A stretch of DNA of 64,000 nucleotides from Nymphaea colorata. Taxonomy: Eukaryota; Streptophyta; Magnoliopsida; Nymphaeales; Nymphaeaceae. Positions within the stretch are counted from its first letter, which is position 1; each line of letters begins with the position of its first letter. A program made the translations under genes and the position numbers. The DNA is taken from NCBI RefSeq assembly GCF_008831285.2, contig NC_045145.1, positions 19,900,802-19,964,801 on the forward strand, given 5' to 3'. Below, in pieces: positions 48,572 through 60,025 of the stretch. Below the pieces are notes generated by a model. That model saw only the letters and a program-made list of their open reading frames with translations. It searched no databases and was not told the origin of the DNA.

Positions 48572-49769
48572 GGTGCATTGCCTGCGGGGTTTTTATTGGC
48601 CTGAAAATGATGATGTTGGGCCTATATGCGTTCATGAAAGTAAGGTTTTTTGGTATTTAAAGTTCTTATTATGTTAAATTGACTTCTTTAAATAGAAAAA
48701 AATACAATGGTATTTAAGTTATTGGAAGAGCGTCTATAGAAGAGAAAAATCTCGTTATATTTTAGATCCTTTGATCACTTTAGCTTCTAAGCTCTCAATA
48801 AGTGCAAAGCTTGTACAAGCGTAAGAGTTAGAAAAAAAAAAAAAAGAAAGAAGGAAAGGAAATTAAAATGGGGACGAGATTGTGCAAAGAAAGAAGGAAA
48901 GGAAAAGTCGCTTGACACAAAATCCGAAGCAAGTCCTTAATTTATACAACGCGAACGTTCTTATGTGGAAACGACTCAAATGAAGAACGCCATTAGACCC
49001 AGAAGACGTGGCCTTTGCTTTTGTGATTTTCTCCAACTGGGTAATCAGGATTCATGGCTTGTTGATGGGGAGATTAGTTCTACCATAACACAACTTTGTT
49101 GTGAACAAATCGTGTGATCTACCAAATCACTTTGTTAACATTCAAAGGGCTCCAAGCTCATGTGGTGTGGAGAGTTGGACCCAAAACTTGCAGCAAGGAG
49201 ATGCAGAATTTCATTCAATGCCTCCGATGCAGCCTTTCTTGAAATTGATCCTTCATATCATGCTCGAGATAACCCCAGGCCTGCCGATCAAAAGAAGAAA
49301 AATCAGCACCATCGTGGTGGAAGCCATTATTCGCGCAGCATTAAGTAAGCAGGCGGGGTAGAAGGATGGTTAAGATGATGATGATGGTGAAAGAGGTGGG
49401 AGAACACTAGAACAATGTTGTGAGGCACAAGTCCAACGTGACGGCCTTGTGGGTTCTTTTCTCATTGGCCTCCTCCCATTTCTTCCGTAAAAAAATTTGG
49501 CTTGCGGTTTCTTCACCATCCGTGACTATTGGCTTTTCTTTGCCTTGCCTTTATCCCTTTTCTGTTCCTTTTCTAATTCAACGTCGATAGTGCTACTCCC
49601 TAAGTCCATCCATCGCCAGCTCGTTGGCCTCTTTTCACCTGTTCTTCCCAATCTCTTTTCTGATCTCAACAGTGCTCTTGGCGGCAGTGCCTTTCTTTCT
49701 ATTTGACTGGAAGGAAAAAGTAATGCTATCTTTTTCTAATATATATTTCACCAAGCATTGTGATTCACA

Positions 49770-49777
49770 TTATATAT
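49770..49777 (+). promoter_or_regulatory. Candidate TATA box of the plantacyanin gene
   Basis: TTATATAT followed by TGC, about 110 bp upstream of the start codon. Confidence 0.5.
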
Positions 49778-49881
49778 TGCCGGACCTTCTCAATGTTCAT
49801 AACACTCCCCAACACCAAACATATACCTCTTCTCCCTTACCGGTGCAGGAGATTCCCTTGTTCGGTTAGGTTGAGATTGCC

Positions 49882-50461
49882 ATGGGAAGAGGCTGTGCAT
49901 TACTGGTTGTAGCCGTTCTGTGCTTCCTTTCTCACTTTGAGGGTGCCTGCGGCGCCACCTATGTGGTAGGGGACAGAAGGGGTTGGACCTTCAACGTTGC
50001 TAACTGGCCTGACCGGAAAATATTTCGCGCAGGAGATGTATTGAGTAAGTAATTTGATCTTACCTACCTATATATATTTCATGTTCCGAGCATGAGATGG
50101 CTTAAGCAATTAAGTAGTTTATATATATATATCCAAGTCACTCAGCCATGTAAGTAAGATCATCCATATAAAGCAGATAAATGGTTGAGAGAAAAAGAAT
50201 GACAAAAAATGAACCCAGCAAACTACCGGAGCTGCTTAATTTATGGTTTGGTGCTGCTTAGTTTTCAGGTACAATCCTTCGTTCCACAATGTTGTGGCGG
50301 TGAACCCAGCGGACTACCGGAGCTGCGCCGCGCCAAGGGCATCGAGCACCCTCACTTCCGGCAACGATCGCGTGACCCTGAAAAGAGGGCTCAACTCCTT
50401 CATCTGCACCTATGCCGGCCACTGCCAGGCCGGGATGAAGATCCAAGTTAGTGCCACATAA
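49882..50461 (+). CDS. Plantacyanin (basic blue copper protein, phytocyanin family)
   Basis: Predicted 120-aa secreted type-1 copper protein; the family is extracellular and linked to reproductive tissue and stress, but the physiological role here is unknown. Exons 49882-50044 and 50262-50461, with one 217-bp GT-AG intron in phase 1, at the conserved GDVL|IFRYNP position. Residues 1-25 look like a signal peptide. Copper ligands are H63 (SFHNV), C103, H108 and M113, with the C-x4-H-x4-M spacing of plantacyanins. C76 and C109 would form the disulfide. It stops right after KIQVSAT with no proline-rich tail or GPI signal, which separates it from uclacyanins and stellacyanin-like proteins. A second possible acceptor 8 bp downstream would drop the conserved IF and is less likely. 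Confidence 0.93.
50210..50326 (+). repeat. Exon-derived 26-bp copy inside the plantacyanin intron
   Basis: Positions 50210-50235 in the intron and 50301-50326 in exon 2 are identical at 24 of 26 positions (AA replaces GG); both contain ACTACCGGAGCTGC. The intron copy lies 26 bp upstream of the splice acceptor. Confidence 0.9.
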
Positions 50462-50547
50462 GTAATATCCTAGAGGATATATGCTGCTGATAAACGAGTG
50501 CTTACATATGCGCTTGGTGCTTTGTGAACCCTTGTAGGTTTGCGCTA

Positions 50548-50553
50548 AATAAA
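50548..50553 (+). terminator. Poly(A) signal of plantacyanin
   Basis: AATAAA 87 bp after the stop codon. Confidence 0.5.
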
Positions 50554-51286
50554 CAGATGTTTGAATAATATTGACCACATCTATCTTACTATCGATCTGC
50601 GCAAGTAATTATTGATCTTTTTACTTATTCAGGAAAACTGTGTTCAATACGCTGAACTTAATTAGTAACTGAACTCGATTCGGCTGAACACTCGGTCATC
50701 AGTTTGATGAGTTGACTTGGTGACTCAGCTGGGTTAGATTTTCCCATAAATAGATGAAGAAGGTCGGTCTGTTTGGATATCTTGTTTGATTTTTTTTAGT
50801 CAACTAAAATTGAATAACATATAATATGAGCATTTGTGTATATTAGTAAAGTTTGTGATATTTCACAATTCAGAAAATAACAAACTTCAATATTCAGCAA
50901 TGCATAAGAAAATAACAAACTTCAATATTAGTTGACAATCCCGGTTGACTCGACAAGCCCTTACTCTGACGATTCTAATAGACTCGATCTACTAGTGACT
51001 CGGATCGATGAATTTGCCAACTATGAAACAAACATTTCGCATTTCAAGGCCATGGATGTTGTGTATGTCATGCATTTGCATCGTCAGATGATCCACAGAA
51101 TACGAATGCCAAAGATGGAAGATACTCTTTTATTGGCCAAGAAGACTAGTGTAGAGACAGGAAATTTTGCCTAAGGAGTACTAGTTCAAAACAGCTTATA
51201 TCTTTAAGAAGCACCACTATATAAATAAGCAAATGATTTAAGGATGATAAATAAGTAAATAACTGATGGACAACTGCCCACACAAG

Positions 51287-51489
51287 CAGTGTCGGAGCCA
51301 CATGGTAATGGTGGCTAGTGTAGGTAGCTGCCCACACCAGCCTCACAAACTGTACTTATTTTTATATTATAATTTCATATGTTTGGTTGTTTATATATAT
51401 GGGTGCCCAGGTTATTGAACTAGTGCCTTCACCAACCAAAATTTCTGACTTGGCTAGTGCACGCAAGCCTACACATGGTTCCGCCACTG
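51287..51489. mobile_element. Short TIR element with CAGTGNCGGA ends
   Basis: Left end CAGTGTCGGAGCCACATGG; reverse complement of the right end CAGTGGCGGAACCATGTG. They match at most positions over about 16 bp. The interior is 203 bp, AT-rich, and non-coding. A GCCCACAC word of the same dispersed family lies just outside the left end and again inside. No target-site duplication is evident. Relatives are at 3.5, 5.0, 32.5 and 36.9 kb. Confidence 0.5.
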
Positions 51490-53951
51490 TGATCAACCCA
51501 CTTGGCCAACGATTGACAAGCCACTGTGGTGGTCCTCATAACATTAATTCACCTACAAAAGCCCACTAAAACCCAAGACACCACTTGCCCGTCCTACCTC
51601 ATGACAGTCGACCATCGTTGAATTCATTAAGTATCAAATTGACAGGACTTTTCTGCTGAAGCTCAATCCAATTTTCTTCCAAACATCTGTAACTTCTGTG
51701 CATGAAGAAAAAAAAAAAGTGCCTATGATGAGTAAGTGTCGAAAAAAGTTAGAAAACACTACTTTGGCTCTCTTTCTACTTAGACAGTGCAATTAGAAAT
51801 TGATTTGGTATTATAAAAAAAAAAGGCCAAATGCGTTATAATATAAAGGGATATGAGTTATAATATGTACAATTTGGAGTATGAAAAGGCTATGAAACGT
51901 CTCTCTTGCCTTGTCATACGCGTGAAGGGTATGCAGGGTTTTAATACGTAAAAATTATTTAACATGCATATATATTTAAAAAATTATGACTTTATAAAGG
52001 GTTTCAGCTTTCTGAATGTATTGATACATTTTTATAAAATATGATATATATGGAAGTGCATTTTAATACTTTTAATCATGAAATTGCATTTAAATAATTA
52101 TTTTTTCAGGAAAATTTATTGAGGGTATACGTTAATTTATTTGTCACACACACACACAACACACACTAATCAGGTTGGCCGGTTACTCGTTCTAGAGACC
52201 AGATTGTTAGTCATACTCCACCAACCAGTCACTTTATGAAGTGATGTCATGAAAGATCCTTTCTTCTCAATTCCTATTCCATTTCCTTTATTCTTTGAGG
52301 TTTTAGGAGTTAGGAAAGAACGCCGTGTAATGAACGACAACGGTAATGCTGAGTAAAGTGGGAGAGCCACTAGCTTCGGCCCTTCTCCGTTCTTTTGATC
52401 TCCCGTGACCATGTGTTTCTCATTTGATTGGAAGCTCCGGCAGCGATTGGACGGAAGCTGCCGGTATTTTTAATCTCTTCTCTGTGTGCACTGTACGCCC
52501 TTAAATCACCCATTGAAGACTTTTTTTTTTTTTTTTACTCGATGAATTTATGAGGGGGAGGCGGCCGTGAAATCCTCTGGACCCTTCTCAGGATCGCTTC
52601 CAGAAATACCCAAAAAAACTAGGCACTTCTTGATCTTCTAGAGTCTCTGCTACTTCTACATTGTTATATCATCTCAAACATGGCCGTGTAGGCTCTAAAA
52701 TTCCTTGGAGTTTCTATCGAGGAACTCAAAGTTTCTGTTAAATTATTTTGTCTTGCTTTTCAAAATGATAAAGGATTGTGGTTAGTTTCTCAACTTAGAC
52801 GTGAATTTTCCCAGTTCAAGATGCACGCTTCGCTCCGATTTGCATTTGAAACCGCTGTTTGATATTGGGCTAAGACGAAGTAATTGTACTTCTTTACGGC
52901 TCACTCTGCTTGTGAGCCTTGATTTACTGGAAATTAAAATACTTTCTGGCTAATTCTCCAACATGCTATGCTGGTTCCGAGTGGTTTTGTTTCTCGAGAA
53001 AAGTATGTTTAGAAAAGATTCGAAAAACCAACTAATTGTTAACAAAACTAGTTTTTCAGAAAGTAAGTGAATAACCCAACACCCCCAAGTTATTAACCAA
53101 AAAATCTACATTGGTCCTATGATCCAAACGCACAAACCAGTTTTTCAAAACTGATTAAAGAACTTACTTAGTTTGATCAGCTTCCTAACTACATCTTGTT
53201 ATGTTAGTTGGAGATGGATTCACAAGGACGATGATATGTTTTTTTTATATTCAGTTTGAGCAAGCAAAGTCGTTAGAAATCAAGACCTTCCAGTTGGTGT
53301 GGCACTCGAGAGTTCATTAGTCGGGCACGACTCTTGGAGTAGAGTTTAAAGATTCACCTACTTTGCTGACTAAAAATAACTTAATCAGAACGAAGAAAAT
53401 TTAAATGTTTAAATTTTTACATCGCTGCTTTTTGGCTTTAGAAGAGAGTATGTGAGACTCTCTCTCTCTCTCTCTCCTTACACCAGACTTTTTTTTTCCA
53501 ATTCTAGTAGAATCAAGGACTTCTGATTTCCTGCTCCCATCAAACGAATCTCTGCTGGCAGTCACGGGCAGCAGTAGCGAAGACTACGTCATAGGCCTTG
53601 GCGCGGTGCGCCTCTAAAGATGCCACCATGGCTGTTCCATTATCTTTGAAGCATTTGCATATATGCACAAACTTAAAAGCATGCATGTACTCTCTCCATA
53701 TCACTTGTCTCAATATTGCACAAATTTCTCTCCTGCAGTGGGTTTTCAGGGTCAGATCTCTTTAAGGTCGTGTTTGTAAACCGAAGAAACGAGGTCTCAC
53801 ATGGATATAAGACCTGCTGTTTATTTAAACCAGTGGTCTCATGTAGCATGGACCTTAGATCAGCCTCCAATCTCGTAGCAAAGTTAGGATTGTTTTCTGG
53901 GAGGAACCAAATGGTCCAACGAACTGCAACGAAAGGGGCTGGGTTTGTAGG

Positions 53952-54045
53952 TTGGATCTGGGTAGGACCAAACTGATCTCAAATCCAAACAATACATGAA
54001 CACAATAAAAAAAATTTCAATGTCATGGCCTAGGCGCCCCCCTCC
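53952..54045. repeat. Second copy of the GCCTAGGCGCCCCC dispersed repeat
   Basis: Contains GGGTAGGACCAAACTGA and, after an A/T tract, ATGGCCTAGGCGCCCCCCTCC, paralleling 3232-3362. Confidence 0.55.
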
Positions 54046-54423
54046 ACCCCGAGCAAAGGACTTTTTTCTTTCTGATCTTAAATCTAACATTTTCTCAATG
54101 CAAAGAAGTAAAATAAGGATATGGTAGAAACCTCCATAGATTTGAGGTCGGGGGTTGGAACTCAAACGTGGGGAGCTAAGATCCAGGGTGAAGATAAAAG
54201 ATACAACAAAACCTCCTTCCGTCCAAGTGTGATCAAGAGCTCAATGGCCGAGTGCACTGTTTTTGGAATAAAGTCTGCCCACAAAATGAAGTAAAATAAA
54301 AGACAAGTTAACATAAGGCACATGTCTGCTTTTGGGAATAGTCCATTTACCATATGGATCTCATGCATAACTTAGGATGACAGACAAAAATGGAGAGCTT
54401 CTTGGCCGACCTGGAAGGTCCAT

Positions 54424-54657
54424 ATGAAGTTTTCCGGGGAGGGCGCCTTCTCGGAATGGGCCAACTCTGGAAGGTACCGCTTAACTAGCGTCAACTTTGA
54501 TTCGAAAATGATGCTATTGGTGACCAACGAAGCAGCCATGTCCAGACCGCCGTGCTCCTACCGTGAGATTGATCACATCAACGATGGGAAAGCGTACCAA
54601 ATCGCCGTCACGGCCAGCCATGTGCTTTCTTGCCACCGCAAGAAAACAACAAAATAA
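54424..54657 (+). other. Unrecognised 77-codon open frame upstream of sPLA2
   Basis: An ATG-to-TAA frame with coding-like composition, including GEGAFSEWANSGRYRLTSV and YREIDHINDGKAYQIAVTAS, ends 210 bp before the sPLA2 start and about 80 bp before its TATA box. No domain is recognised. It could be a fragment of a decayed gene whose other exons are lost. Confidence 0.3.
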
Positions 54658-54736
54658 TGTCACGGGCAGGAACAGGACAAACCTAATGCTTCACCCACAC
54701 TGAGGCAGAATCTGGACCCGCCAATCACCAGTGCTC

Positions 54737-54743
54737 TATAAAC
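54737..54743 (+). promoter_or_regulatory. TATA box of the sPLA2 gene
   Basis: CTCTATAAAC about 130 bp upstream of the start codon. Confidence 0.55.
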
Positions 54744-54867
54744 AAACCAATGCATTGGTTGGGAGCCAAGCATCGATTTCAGATCGGGCAGGGCAACAAC
54801 ACCAACCAGAAGCACCACCACCATTACCAATTTTGGTGGGCACTGCGAAGAAAGAAGCGGCGCAGCC

Positions 54868-56282
54868 ATGAAGCCATGGAGGTCTGGTCTTCTCATCTTG
54901 GTGATAGTCTCACCCCTTGTGGTGTCCTGCCTACTGAAGTCGGTTGAGGGCCTCAACATTGGCCTCCAAAACACTGCTCTTCATGTTTCTTCTTTGTCGG
55001 TGAGTGTAAAACCAAGCGGGCCAGGGCCCTTTCCTACCTCCTACTCTTATCTTCCTCTCGTGCCATCGTTTTTCCAGTAAGCCCAACAACCCCTTTTCTC
55101 TTGGACTATGTAGCGTTGTTTTTCACGCGTCTACACAGTCCATACCAAGTTGGGGGCCTGTAAAAATGATTACTTAGTCTTCAGCTTCGGTTTTGAATCT
55201 CCTCTCTCTTCTTTCCTTTCATGTATGGTTTTTTAGAACACAGGATGCAGCAGGACATGCGAGTCAGCCTTTTGCTCAGGTACTACTCATCCAGCCTTAG
55301 ATCCTTCTCTACTTCTCTCTTATAGTCTTTTTCTTCTTGAAGGGGATTTTTTCTGTTGACATCTGACTAACTTACATGAGTTCTACGGTGGGGTTGAGCA
55401 GTGCCTCCATTTCTGAGGTATGGAAAGTATTGCGGACTTCTCTATACTGGTTGCCCTGGAGAGCCTCCATGTGATGGCCTAGACGCCTGCTGCCAGAAGC
55501 ATGATGCTTGCGTTCAGGCCAAACAAAGTATGATCAGTTTCCCTTCGTTTTCTAGTTGGTAGCATTTCCCTTTCCTTCCTACCTAATACACTACGTAGCC
55601 TTTGGCACGGTTTCCGAGCAGGTTCATGAACTCCACCGTTCCCATTGAAGAGAAAATCGCAACAAAGGTTGTGAACTTTTTCACAGAAACTGGAATTCAT
55701 GAGTACGGCCGAGATTCACGAGCTGCCAACTATGCTCCTAGCCCACCTATATGATTCCTTTGCGCCTTCCGTGTAAAATCCCTAGGGGCTAGGGCCATAT
55801 ACTTTAAAGAAAGTGACAACAGCCACAGATTCAAACCTCAAACCTTTTGCATATGGTAGATTTAGGGTGTTTAATATGAACATTGTATTTTTAAAACACC
55901 AAGCACATATGTTTTAGAATAGCAGCCATAATCACGCTATAACTTTCTAAAATGAGAACATGGTACTTTTTGTGCAAGCTTTTTAGGTGCATATGTTCTA
56001 AACACCCTCTTAAATGCGAAGGGTTCAAGTTTGTAATTTGAGTTACTACATAAACATTGTCTTGGTATTATATGATTTGTATGCTTTTTCTTCTACACAA
56101 TCCTGACAGGCTATCTTGATTCGGAGTGCAATAAGGCTCTACTGAGATGCCTCAAACGGTTCCGGAAGTCCCGCAGGAAAACGTTCAAGGGGAACACTTG
56201 CAGCGTGACGGAAGTTACTGATATTATTTATACAGTCATTGAAGCTGCACTAATTGCTGGAGGCATAATACATCATCAGTAA
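54868..56282 (+). CDS. Secretory phospholipase A2 (plant low-molecular-weight sPLA2)
   Basis: Predicted 157-aa secreted enzyme that hydrolyses the sn-2 acyl bond of phospholipids with calcium. Exons 54868-54999, 55237-55279, 55402-55527 and 56110-56282; all introns are GT-AG and the frame closes. Residues 1 to about 28 form a signal peptide. The calcium loop is YGKYCG...GCPGE (65-79) and the active site is DACCQKHDAC, with H92-D93. Twelve cysteines follow the signal peptide, the number conserved in plant sPLA2s (three in exon 2, six in exon 3, three in exon 4). The C terminus ends GGIIHHQ, without the KxEL retrieval-like tail of some plant isoforms, so export to the apoplast is more likely. 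Length and intron positions look normal. Confidence 0.95.
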
Positions 56283-56461
56283 AATATACAATCATAACTA
56301 TGAGCATGTATATTTGCTCCTGTAATTCGAACAGCTAATGCAGTTTATCCCCCCGTTCTTTTCTTTCTTTCTTTCCTTTGAGTCAAGTTTCTATTGACGA
56401 CGACAATGGGCTTCCATTAGAAGCCTTACAGCCCAGATTCAAGGAAATGTTAATGGATTGA

Positions 56462-56467
56462 AATAAA
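56462..56467 (+). terminator. Poly(A) signal of sPLA2
   Basis: AATAAA about 180 bp downstream of the stop codon. Confidence 0.4.
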
Positions 56468-56469
56468 TG

Positions 56470-57205
56470 CGTTTGTGTTCAAAATTGGTTTGTACATCGG
56501 ACTTCTTGGAAAAAGGGCTGTTGGTGGAGAATTCATTTCTTCAAGTGGAAGCGGCGTATTGCTGATCAAACCACATTATGATGTCGCGCCATGAAATCTG
56601 CCTTCATTTTTGTATTGTTTCACCAGCAGCCAATAAAAACACGCTAAAAGAGGAGATAAGAAGGTTAAATAACCAGAAGAGGACAAAAGACGCTTGAACA
56701 CGCATCTCCGGTATAGTTTTTGTAATTTTGTTTCTTCCTTGTTACTCGTATTCTCTGATATCTTTGGATAGGTATATTGGTAAGTTCAAACATCAGTTTC
56801 AAAGAGAGACGTCTTTGAGGGGAGAGTTGATCAAATGTCAATTTCAAGGAAAGCGATGCCTTTAATTGGTTGAGTCGTTCAACGATCTCTCTCCGTCTCT
56901 CGTTGTCATACTTATTTCAGTGAGAAGTAGAAGAAAAATAAATTCGCGAGTAGAAAACTGCAGGATGTTGAGGACTAGCCCCCACTTCATTGTTTATATG
57001 TTTCCTATTCCAAAAAGGCAACGACTCAAAACTACAAGAACCTGGTTGTTTTCTACAGCAAGATAATCTACAAAGTTTTTCCATTTCAACATCATAAAAT
57101 GCGTGATTCCCCAACATCTTCATGGCAAGACCAGTTGTCTACCTTGATAAATGGCATTAATTCGCATCTGAACAGAACAACATTGAAATTTCAATATTGA
57201 AAGTC
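56470..57205. other. Intergenic stretch, nothing recognised
   Basis: AT-rich, with only short open frames and no motif. Confidence 0.4.
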
Positions 57206-57208
57206 ACA

Positions 57209-57390
57209 CCATCCTGTGAGCAACTGCAGAGTTATGGCACCAAATGAATAGATATCTGAAGTGTAAACTCGCTGGTGGCGATAAACTCTGGGTCCCTACA
57301 GGCAAGGAACCTTCAGGATTGGTCAAGGACGCTGATTGTTGAGTCCTGGTCTGAGAAGATTCAAGAGGTCCCAAAGTCATAACTAATGCT
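57209..57390 (-). pseudogene. Decayed receptor-like or U-box-type protein kinase fragment
   Basis: On the minus strand, read in pieces: DFGTS (57378-57364) is the DFG motif, followed at once by a stop. About 27 codons on, CRDPEFIATSEF matches the kinase activation-segment P+1 region (DPEF/DPEY). After a one-base shift, YTSDIYSFGAITLQLLTGW (57265-57209) matches subdomain IX (SDVYSFGxxLLxLLTG). Two stops and a frameshift show that it is dead, and neither the N-lobe nor the C-terminal half was found nearby. DPEF and LQLLTG resemble plant U-box/RLCK kinases, but the subfamily is a guess. Confidence 0.65.
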
Positions 57391-59700
57391 GGGCAAAGAT
57401 GGGTAGCGGAGCACCAAGCACAAATACATTCGATGCAGTTCCTGTCACCCACACCCTTCTGTTTTTGGACATGACACCCACAAGTGCGGGAAGAAGGGAA
57501 CAAGTCCCGTTAAAATAAGAATGAAGGACCTTGGTCCTTCACATCGCCATTGGAAAAACAGATGCAGAACACGTACAGATGATTCATAATGGACGGTACA
57601 GAGAGTTGAAAAAGAAACTGATGAAATTTATGTCTACAGTGGTAAAAAATGGTTGTGTTTGTTCAAGCCCAGCTCATTTTGACTAGTTAGTCCAATAAGC
57701 TATTAATGAGAAACTTGGCCCGTGTATTGTTCTCCCGAGCATACAGGTTGGGGGCATTGCTCCCTTGACTTACCAAAACACATTCCCCGTCTTATATATT
57801 TGCACTAGAGTGTAAGGAGCTTCAATTGAAGGCCTGCAACTTGAAAGGGGTTAAAGGCTCGATAGCCATGGTGGATAGTTGCCTACTAAACCCCAACTTG
57901 CTCACATAAGAAATTAATTTGTCTCGATTGATTGCTGATCTTCCACTACCTACCTCCAAATGAAGTTGAAGAACAAAAAAGAAAAGATTCAACATAGTGC
58001 AGTTTGCACCTTTTGTGTTGATCTCTCTCTCTCTCTCTCCATATTTGTTGATTCTTTTTTTTTTTTGGGGGTTTGCAAACTTTGAACTGTATATGTAAGC
58101 ATGAGAAATTTCAAATAGAAATGCTCTGTTATTAGTTTAAGTTAACTACAGTTACTGATTAATTCACAAGCTCAAGTGAAGATGCTATTGCTAGCACAGC
58201 CATGTGACAAAAGCGACAAGATGGGTAGGGCCTGATGATGTTCGACCCATCCTCAAATTCCTGGTGGACATCACAGCATTGGCATGCCACCGCCGGTACG
58301 AATGGAACCGATCAAGATTGGCAGACTCGAATTCTTAGGAGAATTCCTTTTATTACTAACACTAAAAAATAAGAAAGAAGAGGGGGAAAAAACAAAAAGA
58401 CAAAACAATACTTCTGACACATTTACATATAGGTTTTTGAAATAAGTGAATGGAACAAAATATGAAATTCGTGTACTATTTCGCAAGTCACATTATCAAT
58501 TTGATTGATGTTTACAAAAAGGAATATGCAAAGTATGGAAAGTCTGTCTGATCCAGCAAAATGACTGTCCTTCCGCTGCGGCCCAAGAAGCCATTTTCAT
58601 GCAATTGCCCAAAAACCGTGGGCCGGTATATGCATGTAGAACTGTTTGAAAGAAAACAAAGTGGGCGCAACGGCTTTCCTCGCCCCCCTCCCTTTTCAAC
58701 GGATCCCTTGCCTGTACAACTTTAAAAATCGTCTGCCCAAATCGGACAGTGAAATGATTCAAACGGGGACACACTCCTTCAATTTTTTGACACGAAGAAC
58801 CTCACTTTGAGGAATTTTAAATGCCACCATTCCTGCAATGTGTGATTGAACAGCTAAGACCCATGTGATCCCATTCCACATACACACAGAGAGAGAGAGA
58901 GGCTATAAATTACTTCTTTTCTTCTCGATTGTAGCTTTAATGGCGTCTTCCTTACACCCCATGTTAAGTTCTGTGTACAGGATCCATGAGAATGTAGCCA
59001 TTAATCGTTCTTCTTAAAGATCTGCAGTCCTGTAAGGGCCCCTACATGCTTTAGATGTGAATGGGGTCCAAGTCAACTTCTGCTTGTGGCTTTTCAAATT
59101 ATCGTTGTCTGTCACAGGGACACGCCCCTTTTGGGGGTCGGCTTCACTCACTTAGTAGGATATACCGATGCAAACCCTGCAGATATAAAGCCAACGCGGC
59201 TTTTCATGACATGACAATGTAAAATTGATGACATAAGTTTCAACCTATACATCAACGTTCAGTGTTTCTTTTTAAAAATAAAAATTTGGGAAACTCGACA
59301 AATTTCATATGATTAGAGTTTGAAGAAAGCAATCCAGCCAAAAAGCCATGCACATTTGACATGCAAATCTATGGGTTCTTTCCATTGCTTTGATTTAATA
59401 CGGCTTGGGCATGAGAACAAAGTGCATCAAAATGACAATGGTGATAAATGGATTAACTATGATATGTGCTAAAACGAGATTAACAGCTGATTTACTTTAT
59501 TTGGCCTCCACAGCAGCACTCTTAATCTCAAGATTAATACCATGAGAGAGGAGTGAGAGAGACGGAGAGACGCGTTAATTGTGATTGGGGTGTGGGAGGT
59601 TCCAAAAGTCGCGTGATGAAGAGGTTTTCCCATTTCATTAAATAATGTGAGGTGATTCAATTTTTATGCTTCTGACACCGTCGACCCGAAGGCTAATTAA
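57391..59700. other. Intergenic stretch upstream of cyclin B2
   Basis: Includes a CT microsatellite at 58022-58039 followed by a T/G run. No open frame has a recognised motif. Confidence 0.4.
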
Positions 59701-59718
59701 GCGCCGTCCACGATGAGA

Positions 59719-59791
59719 TCCAACGGCGAAGATACGTCGACCGTTGAGCGCATCGCTGATGTGTTCCTCCTGTGGAGAAGTATCCGTTGAA
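59719..59791 (+). promoter_or_regulatory. Three MSA (AACGG) elements in the cyclin B2 promoter
   Basis: TCCAACGGCGA (59719-59729), CTCAACGGTC on the minus strand (59748-59739) and TTCAACGGATA on the minus strand (59791-59781) each carry the AACGG core of the mitosis-specific activator consensus YCYAACGGYY, bound by three-repeat MYB factors; the second is a full match. They lie 235-307 bp upstream of the start codon, the usual setting for G2/M control of plant B-type cyclins. Binding itself is inferred. Confidence 0.75.
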
Positions 59792-60025
59792 CATCCTTTT
59801 CTCTCTGGAACCCCCCATCTTCTGTCTCCTCCTTTTATCTGTCCGCCTCCAAATTCCTTGTCTCGCTCTTCTCCACCTCACTCACTCACTCGCTTCTTCT
59901 TCTTGTTCTCTCTCACAGCCCTGTAAGCAATCTCAGCGAATTCTCATGCCTTGCTGAGTTTACTGTTGTTGTTGCCTTCTTTCCCATTCTTCTTCGTCTT
60001 GTAGAAGAACAGAACACATCAAAAA

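Larger units (their letters stand above)
45903..49760. other. Intergenic stretch between copia element and plantacyanin
   Basis: CT-rich and AT-rich sequence with a short tandem duplication, a hAT-like element and purine-rich tracts near 48.83-48.90 kb. Open frames of 60-86 codons lack motifs. Confidence 0.4.
50560..54420. other. Intergenic stretch with repeats
   Basis: AT-rich. Holds a TIR-bearing element (51.29-51.49 kb), a CA-rich run at 52146-52166, poly-T at 52.52 kb, a CT microsatellite at 53459-53476 and a repeat shared with 3.2 kb. No gene was recognised. Confidence 0.4.

Noticed and set aside
55479-55700. Minus-strand frame overlapping sPLA2 exon 3
   Set aside because: Antisense of a well-supported exon plus intron sequence.
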